Below, piece after piece: positions 28,721-35,234 of a stretch of 64,000 bases of DNA. The notes beneath the pieces are model-generated. The model did no database searches, had not been told where the DNA came from, and was given only the letters and a program-made list of their open reading frames with translations. This DNA is from Paenarthrobacter sp. AR 02 (lineage in GTDB: Bacteria; Actinomycetota; Actinomycetes; Actinomycetales; Micrococcaceae): positions 1-64,000 of the forward strand of contig NZ_JAJUKH010000005.1 in NCBI RefSeq assembly GCF_021538675.1, given 5' to 3'. Each line of letters starts with the position of its first letter. Positions within the stretch are counted from its first letter, which is position 1. The position numbers and the translations under genes are program-made.

Positions 28721-28776
28721 CCGGGCTTGTCCGCTAATCCCTGCGTTCAACGCCCGGGGGAAACGGACAAGACCGG
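28721..28776 (-). terminator. branched hairpin downstream of marR
   Basis: CTTGTCCG (28726-28733) pairs with CGGACAAG (28764-28771). CCCGG/CCGGG flank it outside, and a GCGTT/AACGC mini-hairpin sits inside the loop. It begins 8 bases past the marR stop on the minus strand and probably acts as its 3' terminator or stabiliser. Confidence 0.5.
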
Positions 28777-28783
28777 GACCTGG

Positions 28784-29230
28784 CTAGGCCTTCTGCAGCG
28801 CGCCGAGCGCCCGGACGAGGGGTTCAAGCTCCGGCACGGCCTCGGCGGCATCCAATGCAGCTGCCAAGGTGTCGTCATGGACCGGCTTGGCTGCCTCGAG
28901 AAGCTTCTGCCCGGCCCCTGTCAGTTCGGTGTAGATGCCCCGGCGGTCGTCTGCGCACAGGATGCGGGTGAGGAGCCCGCGATCTTCAAGCCGATTGACC
29001 AGGCGGGTAGTGGCGCTGCTGGACAGGGCCGTGGCGCGGGCCAGTTGCTGCATCCGCATGTGCCAGCCGTCCTGGCGGCTCAAGGCGTCCAGGACCGTGT
29101 ATTCGACGACGGACAACTCGCTAGCAGCCTGGAGTGCCTTCTCCAGTTCCGCTTCGATGCTTCCATGCAGGGCCGCAAGGGTCCGCCAGCCCTGTGCCCG
29201 AACCTCGACGGCGTCATCCTTGATGCCCAT
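28784..29230 (-). CDS. MarR family transcriptional regulator
   Basis: This 148-residue winged-helix repressor has LSVVEYTVLDALSRQDGWHM followed by the recognition region LARATALSSSATTRLVNRLE and the wing DRGLLTRILCADDRRGIYTEL. It is divergent from an MFS efflux gene across 173 bases containing a strong palindrome, the classic arrangement of a drug- or phenol-responsive repressor controlling itself and a pump. The ligand is unknown. Confidence 0.9.
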   Translation of the reverse strand: MGIKDDAVEVRAQGWRTLAALHGSIEAELEKALQAASELSVVEYTVLDALSRQDGWHMRMQQLARATALSSSATTRLVNRLEDRGLLTRILCADDRRGIYTELTGAGQKLLEAAKPVHDDTLAAALDAAEAVPELEPLVRALGALQKA

Positions 29231-29283
29231 GTTTGCTGTGCTCCTCCGTTGTTTAGCCGGCCTCCGACAGACTCACCCAAATG

Positions 29284-29340
29284 TAGTTGCTTGCGCAAGT
29301 ATCTAGCGTGTGCAACTATATATAGAGCGTCTGCAACTAT
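29284..29340. promoter_or_regulatory. MarR operator region
   Basis: A 22-bp imperfect palindrome (29284-29305) centres on CTTGCGCAAG. Two further half-sites follow: GTGTGCAACTAT (29308-29319) and GTCTGCAACTAT (29329-29340), exactly 21 bp or two helical turns apart. TATATATAG between them may hold a -10 element. All lie between the divergent marR and MFS genes. Confidence 0.65.
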
Positions 29341-29403
29341 TATTCTACGGTTCCCGGCGGCGCACTTCCACTTCCCGGAAACCACCCAGATAAGGAGCTT
29401 TAC

Positions 29404-30612
29404 ATGCCTGCAGGGTTGATTGCCCTCGCCCTAGGCGGATTCGGCATCGGATTAACCGAATTCGTGATCATGGGCCTCCTGCCGGAGGTTGCTGCCGACT
29501 TCCACGTCAGCGAGGCATCTGCCGGATGGTTCATTTCCGGTTACGCCCTGAGCGTCACCGTCGGTGCCCTGCTGGTGACGGCTGCGGTAACCCGCCTGCC
29601 ACGCAAACCCGTCCTTATGGGGTTGCTGGTCCTCTTCATCGCCGGCAATTTCCTGTCGGCCATCGCCGACAGCTACACGGCCATGCTGATTGGACGCATC
29701 ATCGCCGCGCTATGCCACGGAGCCTTCTTCGGTATCGGGTCGGTAGTGGCCGCAAGTCTGGTCGCGCCCCACAAGAAGGCCGGAGCCATCGCCATCATGT
29801 TCACCGGCCTCACCGCCGCCAATGTGCTGGGCGTGCCCTTTGGAACCCTCCTGGGCCAGAACTTCGGCTGGCGCTCCACGTTTTGGGCGATCACTGCGAT
29901 TGGCGTCATCGCCCTCCTCGGCATCGCGCTCATGGTCCCCAAGGCCAGCACGGAACCTACCAAGGGCCTTCGCAGCGAACTGGGTGCCTTCAAGTCCGGC
30001 CAAGTCTGGCTCTCGATCCTGGTCACCATTCTGGGCTTCGGCGGAATGTTCGGCGCTTTCACCTACATTGCTTTCACCCTGACCGAAGTCTCCGGTTTTG
30101 AGTCCAGTGCGGTGCCGTGGCTCCTGGTGCTGTTCGGAGGCGGACTCTTTGTGGGGAACTTCCTCGGCGGCAAGGCAGCTGACAAAGCCTTGGATAAGAC
30201 GCTCATCGTAATTCTCGCGGGGCTGGTCCTCGTGCTGGTGTTCTTCGCCCTCACTGCGTCCAACAGCATAGCCACCCTGGTATCCCTGGCGTTGATGGGC
30301 GGGTTTGGGTTCGCGACAGTTCCGGGCCTGCAGATGCGGGTCATGCACTTCGCCTCCACAGCGCCCACGTTGGCGTCCGGTGCGAACATTGGTGCCTTCA
30401 ACCTGGGCAATGCGCTGGGGGCCTGGCTTGGTGGGGTCACCATCACAGCCGGTCTCGGCTACACCTCTCCCATCTGGGCCGGCGCGGGCATCACTGTCGC
30501 AGCACTTGTGGTCATGGTCATTGCTGCAGCCGCAGCCAAGCGCGGGGGAGTCCCGGCACCTGCTGCAGCGTCCGACGTCGAGCGCGAACCACGCCGGGCG
30601 ACTGTCGCCTGA
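29404..30612 (+). CDS. MFS transporter (AraJ/CmlR-like efflux permease)
   Basis: This is a 402-residue, 12-helix major facilitator. It starts LIALALGGFGIGLTEFVIMG and continues AGWFISGYALSVTVGALL, typical of the DHA1 drug and sugar efflux branch. LIGRIIAALCHGAFFGIGSV follows in TM4. The ATG has an AAGGAG site. Divergence from a marR gene suggests inducible export of a toxic compound. Substrate cannot be told from sequence; chloramphenicol-type or arabinose-like labels in databases would be guesses. Confidence 0.9.
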   Translation: MPAGLIALALGGFGIGLTEFVIMGLLPEVAADFHVSEASAGWFISGYALSVTVGALLVTAAVTRLPRKPVLMGLLVLFIAGNFLSAIADSYTAMLIGRIIAALCHGAFFGIGSVVAASLVAPHKKAGAIAIMFTGLTAANVLGVPFGTLLGQNFGWRSTFWAITAIGVIALLGIALMVPKASTEPTKGLRSELGAFKSGQVWLSILVTILGFGGMFGAFTYIAFTLTEVSGFESSAVPWLLVLFGGGLFVGNFLGGKAADKALDKTLIVILAGLVLVLVFFALTASNSIATLVSLALMGGFGFATVPGLQMRVMHFASTAPTLASGANIGAFNLGNALGAWLGGVTITAGLGYTSPIWAGAGITVAALVVMVIAAAAAKRGGVPAPAAASDVEREPRRATVA

Positions 30613-30635
30613 GGCTCAGCCACCCGGCGAAAAGT

Positions 30636-30667
30636 AAACCCGCCACGGACTATTCCGTGGCGGGTTT
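30636..30667. terminator. bidirectional terminator between MFS gene and small ORF
   Basis: AAACCCGCCACGG (30636-30648) pairs with CCGTGGCGGGTTT (30655-30667). The stem is flanked by A and T runs on both strands, so it can stop transcription from either side. Confidence 0.88.
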
Positions 30668-30690
30668 TGACAGAAGGTGAAGACGAAGCT

Positions 30691-30849
30691 CTAAAACATC
30701 CCGGCCGGGACGCTCGCTCCAAGACTCTGCCGTACTGCGCCGAGGATAAAGCAGGCGCCCGTGGCGACAAGCAGTGCCACCAGTACCAGAATGGCTTTGA
30801 CCCCCGCATTGCCCTTTTTCCGAGCTGGTACTTGTGCTTGTTCAGTCAT
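30691..30849 (-). CDS. 52-residue single-pass membrane protein
   Basis: A short ORF on the minus strand starts at ATG 30849 and ends TAG at 30691. The sequence begins MTEQAQVPARKKGNAGVKA, followed by one hydrophobic helix (about residues 19-38, ILVLVALLVATGACFILGAV) and a short tail ending VPAGMF. The positive cluster RKKGNAGVK before the helix fits an N-in orientation or a leader that stays anchored. The gene converges on the MFS gene at a shared terminator and is divergent from gcvH. No good ribosome binding site is seen. Function is unknown. Confidence 0.6.
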   Translation of the reverse strand: MTEQAQVPARKKGNAGVKAILVLVALLVATGACFILGAVRQSLGASVPAGMF

Positions 30850-30966
30850 GGGTCAATCATGGCAGAGACCCCCTTGGGTGCAGGGGAAATGTGCCTATAC
30901 TTTCAGCGGTGGCCAGCATTGCGGGCCGCCGTCGAGATTCGTCAATATCCCGATGAAAGGCCACCC

Positions 30967-31353
30967 GTGAGCAATATTCCAGCAGACCTGTCCTACACCG
31001 CGGAACACGAATGGGTATCCGCCCCGGACTCCGAAGGGGTGGTGCGGATTGGCATCACGGACTTCGCCCAGGACGCGCTGGGCGATGTCGTATACGCCCA
31101 GATGCCCGAACCGGGCACCAAAGTCACCGGAAACCAAGTGGTGGGGGAGGTCGAGTCGACCAAGAGTGTCAGTGACATCTACGCTCCGGTGACGGGAGAA
31201 GTCATCAACCGCAATGACGCCCTTGATACTGATCCTGCCCTCATCAACTCCGACCCTTACGGCGAAGGTTGGCTGATCGAAGTAAAACTGGCCGAGGCAG
31301 ATGCCGTGGATTCCCTGCTCAGTGCATCGGAGTACGAACAACAGGTAGGCTAA
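30967..31353 (+). CDS. gcvH: glycine cleavage system H protein
   Basis: This is a 128-residue lipoyl-carrier protein. The lipoylation site is the lysine in EVESTKSVSDIYAPVTGE. YTAEHEWVSAPDSEGVVRIGITDFAQDALGDVVY is split here only for length and is characteristic: YTAEHEWVS then GITDFAQDALGDVVY. The GTG at 30967 has a GAAAGG site. No gcvT or gcvP is nearby. Instead it heads gcvH-garA-ftsR-bfn-merR, the same order as Rv1826-Rv1830, which links it by position to metabolic regulation. Confidence 0.95.
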   Translation: MSNIPADLSYTAEHEWVSAPDSEGVVRIGITDFAQDALGDVVYAQMPEPGTKVTGNQVVGEVESTKSVSDIYAPVTGEVINRNDALDTDPALINSDPYGEGWLIEVKLAEADAVDSLLSASEYEQQVG

Positions 31354-31486
31354 AGTTATCTGGCCCGTCAGGCCGTTTCCCCTTGTGGGAGGGGGTACGG
31401 CGGGCCGGGAACCGATTTGCCCGGCGGTACCGGGATGCGGAAGTGCTGGCAGGTTTGGAAATGCCAGCGGATGAGGAGGAAATTCC

Positions 31487-31963
31487 ATGGTTGGCGGCGA
31501 ACAGAATCAAGCCAATGTCGGGAACGGCGCGGAGGAGCAGCCTACGTCGGAGACCACCTCGATCAGCATCACGCCAACGTGGGATGAGCCCAGCATCGCA
31601 CCCCAGCTGGGTGCCGAGGAGCGGGCGTCGGTTGACGCCCTGCCGCCGAACTCGGCGTTGCTGATCGCGCACAGCGGCCCTAACGCCGGTGCCAGGTTCC
31701 TGCTCGATGCAGACACCACCACGGCTGGACGCCATCCCGATGCGGACATCTTCCTTGACGATGTCACCGTGTCCCGGAAGCATGTCCAGTTCCTCCGGAC
31801 GGCTACCGGTTTTGAGCTGGTGGACATGGGCAGCCTCAACGGAACGTACGTCAACCACGACCGCGTGGACCGCGTGCAGCTCAAGAGCGGCAACGAGGTC
31901 CAGATCGGCAAGTTCCGGTTGACCTACTACCTGAGCCCTGTCCGCGCTGCAGGCCAAGTCTGA
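31487..31963 (+). CDS. garA: FHA-domain metabolic regulator GarA/OdhI
   Basis: This is a 158-residue protein with an N-terminal disordered tail and a C-terminal FHA domain: TTAGRHPDADIFLDDVTVSRKHVQF is represented by AGRHPDAD and SRKHVQF, with SLNGTYVN after. The ETTS motif at residues 22-25 matches the kinase-targeted threonines of GarA/OdhI. In mycobacteria and corynebacteria the unphosphorylated form inhibits 2-oxoglutarate dehydrogenase and controls glutamate metabolism, and phosphorylation by PASTA-type kinases releases it. The ATG has an AGGAGG site. A PASTA kinase is present at 46393. Confidence 0.93.
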   Translation: MVGGEQNQANVGNGAEEQPTSETTSISITPTWDEPSIAPQLGAEERASVDALPPNSALLIAHSGPNAGARFLLDADTTTAGRHPDADIFLDDVTVSRKHVQFLRTATGFELVDMGSLNGTYVNHDRVDRVQLKSGNEVQIGKFRLTYYLSPVRAAGQV

Positions 31964-31977
31964 CGGGGTATCTGCCT

Positions 31978-32700
31978 GTGGCTATTGCCCAGCCGGACCG
32001 CCGCGGACCGCAGGTCCTTAACATCGGGGAAGTCCTTGCTCAGCTGAGCGACGACTTTCCGGGGATGTCTGCGTCCAAGATCCGTTTCCTCGAGGAAAAG
32101 GGCCTCATAAACCCGAAGAGGACTCCTGCCGGCTACAGGCAGTACGCCGATCACGACGTGGAGCGGCTCCGTTTTGTGCTGGCCCTGCAGCGGGACCAGT
32201 ACTTGCCGCTCAAAGTCATCAAGGACTACCTCGACGCCATCGACCGTGGAGAGCGCCCCGAAAACCTCCCGCCGGGCGTCACGGTTTCTCCCCGGGTGGT
32301 CTCCGCCGAGATGGCGGCAGACGTGCAGGGGCGTGCCCGCGCCCTGACGGAGGAACAATTGCGTGCCGAGTCCGGCGCCAGCGTGCCGTTGTTGGAGTCG
32401 CTCCTGAGTTTCGGACTGATCAGCCATAGCGGCGGGAGGTTCGATGAACACGCCCTTCAGGTCGCCAGGGCATGTGTCCAACTGGAGAGCCATGGACTGG
32501 AACCGCGTCACCTCCGTCCTTTCCAGGCTGCTGCGGAACGAGAATTTGGGTTGGTCGAACGGGCCGTCGCTCCGTTGACATCCCGCCGCGACGCGGCGTC
32601 CCAAGCGCGGGCAGCCGAGGCCGCCCGCGAGATCAGTGACCTCTGCCTGACTCTTCACAGGGCCTTGGTCCACGGACATATTTCCCGGATGGACGGCTGA
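31978..32700 (+). CDS. ftsR: MerR-family regulator FtsR (Rv1828-like)
   Basis: This 240-residue regulator has an N-terminal MerR winged helix (LNIGEVLAQLSDDFPGMSAS, KIRFLEEKGLINPKRTPAGY, RQYADHDVERLRFVLALQRD). The long C-terminal helical region has no metal-binding cysteines. It corresponds in sequence and context to Rv1828, called FtsR in Corynebacterium, where it activates ftsZ. The GTG at 31978 lies 14 bases after garA; its stop overlaps the next ATG (TGATGA). Confidence 0.9.
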   Translation: MAIAQPDRRGPQVLNIGEVLAQLSDDFPGMSASKIRFLEEKGLINPKRTPAGYRQYADHDVERLRFVLALQRDQYLPLKVIKDYLDAIDRGERPENLPPGVTVSPRVVSAEMAADVQGRARALTEEQLRAESGASVPLLESLLSFGLISHSGGRFDEHALQVARACVQLESHGLEPRHLRPFQAAAEREFGLVERAVAPLTSRRDAASQARAAEAAREISDLCLTLHRALVHGHISRMDG

Positions 32701-33203
32701 TGATCGAGGTCGAAATCGTCGGCGTCCGGATCGAACTGCCGTCCAACCAGCCGCTGGTCCTCCTGCGGGAACTCAATGGCGAGCGTCATGTTCCCATTTG
32801 GATAGGTACCCCTGAGGCCAGCGCCATTGCCCTTGCCCAGCAGGGCGTCGTCCCTCCACGGCCCATGACCCATGATCTCCTGGTGGACGTGGTGGAGTCG
32901 TTGGGGCATTCGATTATCAGCGTCAACATTGTCGCTGTAGAGGACAACATCTTTTACGGACAACTGCAGTTCGACGACGGCACGGTAGTCAGTTCGCGCG
33001 CGTCGGATGCGTTGGCACTTGCCTTGCGGGCCAAATGCCGTATCTGGTGTGCCGATGCCGTGATGGAAGAAGCCGGCGTCCGCATTACCGAACACGACGA
33101 AGGCGAAGACTCGGAACCGGATCCAACGGTGGACGAAGAGCGTGAGATGCGCCGCTTCCGTGAGTTCCTCGATGACGTTGAGCCCGAGGATTTCGAGGGC
33201 TGA
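32700..33203 (+). CDS. bifunctional nuclease family (DUF151) protein
   Basis: This 167-residue protein belongs to the BFN/DUF151 family. It begins MIEVEIVGVRIELPSNQPLV and continues VPIWIGTPEASAIALAQQGV and RPMTHDLLVDVVESLGHSI. Plant and Thermotoga relatives have nuclease activity, but the bacterial role is poorly defined. The C-terminal ~35 residues are very acidic. It overlaps the ftsR stop and corresponds to Rv1829. Confidence 0.88.
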   Translation: MIEVEIVGVRIELPSNQPLVLLRELNGERHVPIWIGTPEASAIALAQQGVVPPRPMTHDLLVDVVESLGHSIISVNIVAVEDNIFYGQLQFDDGTVVSSRASDALALALRAKCRIWCADAVMEEAGVRITEHDEGEDSEPDPTVDEEREMRRFREFLDDVEPEDFEG

Positions 33204-33439
33204 CGGCACCCTAAGCCTAAAGTTGAGGGTGAAACTTTCGACACGATGTGAATTCGGGCCCAAGGTCTTTGATTTCGGACCTCCGCGGGCCTAACGTCGA
33301 AGGTATCAAGTTCCCGTTGCATCCGCTGCCCACGCAAGTCACACTGGAAGGTGCCGTCTTGTGGGAATTACAATGCTGCATTTCGGTGTTGTATGGGTGT
33401 GTGCACCGTCCCCAAGGGAACTGAGAACAAGGAGGTCAC

Positions 33440-34033
33440 GTGAGTCCGAAAGGCGAAGCAGGCGAGCTGAAGCAGTCCTCTGCCACCATTGCTGCGCCCG
33501 CATCAGGCGCCCAAGGTTTGCTCTTCACAGAGGACCTTCCTGTGCTGGACGAGGACGCGGGCTACCGCGGCCCCACCGCTTGTAAAGCCGCAGGCATCAC
33601 GTACCGGCAACTCGACTACTGGGCGCGTACGGGCCTGGTTGAACCTGCAGTCCGCGGGGCCGCCGGCTCCGGTTCGCAGCGTTTGTATGGCTTCCGGGAC
33701 ATCCTGGTCCTCAAAGTGGTGAAGCGCCTGCTCGACACTGGAGTCTCACTTCAGCAGATCCGGACCGCGGTGGAGCACCTGCGGGAGCGCGGCGTCGAGG
33801 ACCTCGCCCAAATCACCCTGATGAGCGATGGCGCCAGCGTGTATGAATGTACGTCCGCTGATGAAGTCATTGATCTGGTGCAGGGCGGACAGGGTGTGTT
33901 CGGTATCGCCGTGGGGCGCGTATGGCGGGAAGTTGAGGGAAGCCTGGCCGCTCTTCCGAGCGAGCACGCCGCCGAGCAGTCCTTTCCGGACGACGAATTG
34001 AGCAAGCGCCGGGTAGCGCGCCGTATCGGCTAG
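33440..34033 (+). CDS. MerR-family regulator (Rv1830-like)
   Basis: This is a 197-residue MerR-type regulator. Residues 1-~45 are a flexible leader. The winged helix is GPTACKAAGITYRQLDYWAR, TGLVEPAVRGAAGSGSQRLY and GFRDILVLKVVKRLLDTGVS. A helical tail with QIRTAVEHLRERG follows, with no cysteine sensor site. The GTG at 33440 has an AAGGAGG site. It is separated from the BFN gene by 236 bases, so it probably has its own promoter. Its targets are unknown. Confidence 0.87.
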   Translation: MSPKGEAGELKQSSATIAAPASGAQGLLFTEDLPVLDEDAGYRGPTACKAAGITYRQLDYWARTGLVEPAVRGAAGSGSQRLYGFRDILVLKVVKRLLDTGVSLQQIRTAVEHLRERGVEDLAQITLMSDGASVYECTSADEVIDLVQGGQGVFGIAVGRVWREVEGSLAALPSEHAAEQSFPDDELSKRRVARRIG

Positions 34034-34064
34034 GAACCAACCACAAAGAATTCGCAGGACACAG

Positions 34065-34099
34065 AAAGGGCCTCTTCCCCACAGGGGAGAGGCCCTTTT
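34065..34099 (+). terminator. terminator after the Rv1830-like gene
   Basis: AAAGGGCCTCTTCCCC (34065-34080) pairs with GGGGAGAGGCCCTTT (34084-34098), with one bulged T and a 3-base loop. A run of five Ts overlaps its end. It also lies downstream of the minus-strand parA-like gene and may serve both. Confidence 0.88.
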
Positions 34100-34122
34100 T
34101 GTGTTGCGTAGGAGCGGGGAGG

Positions 34123-34932
34123 CTACCGCTGACGGCGGTCCCGCACGGCGGATTGGCCTTCCACGAGGTTTTGGAGCAGGGCGTCGAAGAGCTTGGCGGA
34201 ATTCTTGGCCGAGTCGCCGGGCCAGTGGTGGACCGAATGCGCGGCACCCTGGATCTGCTGCCAGTTGGCCTGTTCGGGGATGTGGGGCGTCAAAAGCAGT
34301 TCCCCGAACATGGATTCCATCTCGGCCAAGCGGAACGTGTGCTCAGCCGATCCCGTGCGTACCCGGTTGGCAACGATGCCGGCGGGGGCCAGGTTGGGCG
34401 CGAACTCCTGGCGGAACAGCTGAATGGCGCGCATTGTGCGCTCGGTGCCGGCCACGGAGAACAGGCCCGGCTCAGCGACCAGGACCACGCGGTCACTGGC
34501 GCTCCAGGCCATGCGCGTCAGGCCATTGAGCGACGGAGGGCAATCCACCAGGACAAGTTCGTAGGCGGCAGTACCCGCCAGCACCGTGGACAGCCTGCGA
34601 AGATCGCGGCGCCCCAGGTCCGGGCGGTCATAGATTCCAGTGAAGGCCGAGCCGACGGCGACATCCAACGTGCCGTTGCTGGAGCCGTTGGAAACCCAGC
34701 TGCTGCTGGCAACGTTCTCCTGGATTTTGGCTTTGCGGGGGCTCTTCAGCATCCTGCCGATGTCCAGTTGCGAGCCCGGCTGCACGCCAAGGGCCGTCGT
34801 GGCGTCGGCGTGCGGGTCGAGGTCCACCACCAGGGTGGGGATGCCGGCTGCGAGGGCCGCGGACGCCAGGCCAGTGGTCACGGACGTCTTTCCGACGCCA
34901 CCTTTGAGGCTGCTGATGCTGACTACTTGCAC
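34123..34932 (-). CDS. orphan ParA/MinD-type ATPase
   Basis: This is a P-loop ATPase of about 269 residues with deviant Walker A KGGVGKTSV close to the N-terminus (SISSLKGGVGKT), TLVVDLDPHADATTALG and LVLVDCPPSLNGLTRMAWS. The GTG at 34932 is chosen; a TTG at 34944 is possible and neither has an ideal ribosome binding site. No ParB, parS or partner protein is visible nearby. It differs clearly from the scpA-linked ATPase at 20476, with a shorter N-terminus. The function is probably positioning or assembly of some cellular cargo, which is inference only. Confidence 0.85.
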   Translation of the reverse strand: MQVVSISSLKGGVGKTSVTTGLASAALAAGIPTLVVDLDPHADATTALGVQPGSQLDIGRMLKSPRKAKIQENVASSSWVSNGSSNGTLDVAVGSAFTGIYDRPDLGRRDLRRLSTVLAGTAAYELVLVDCPPSLNGLTRMAWSASDRVVLVAEPGLFSVAGTERTMRAIQLFRQEFAPNLAPAGIVANRVRTGSAEHTFRLAEMESMFGELLLTPHIPEQANWQQIQGAAHSVHHWPGDSAKNSAKLFDALLQNLVEGQSAVRDRRQR

Positions 34933-35142
34933 TTGAAAAACCAAAACCTAACGCCGGTTGCCGTATCGCGCTGATTCGGCTCCGGACGCACCGGAGCCGG
35001 GGTTTGCCGAACCCCCTCAACATCATATGGTGCATCGCCACGGATTCCCGCTTTCTACGCGCCAGGGCAGCCAACGGAACCTATCCCGATAGCACGGCGT
35101 CGGGTCGCGCGCACGCATATACAGTCCACATGACGATTCCTT

Positions 35143-35158
35143 TGTGATGGTTGCCACA
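35143..35158 (+). promoter_or_regulatory. Crp/GlxR-like site upstream of pyc
   Basis: TGTGATGGTTGCCACA matches TGTGA-N6-TCACA at nine of ten informative positions. It lies 77 bases before the pyc start. Flanking TTTGTG (35141) and CACAAA (35155) extend the symmetry, and a second TTTGTG follows at 35163. Confidence 0.5.
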
Positions 35159-35234
35159 AAGATTTGTGTTTGATGCTGGCGGCACTACACACTGTGACCA
35201 CCGACCGATCCACCCGCAATGATGCAGGAGAAGT

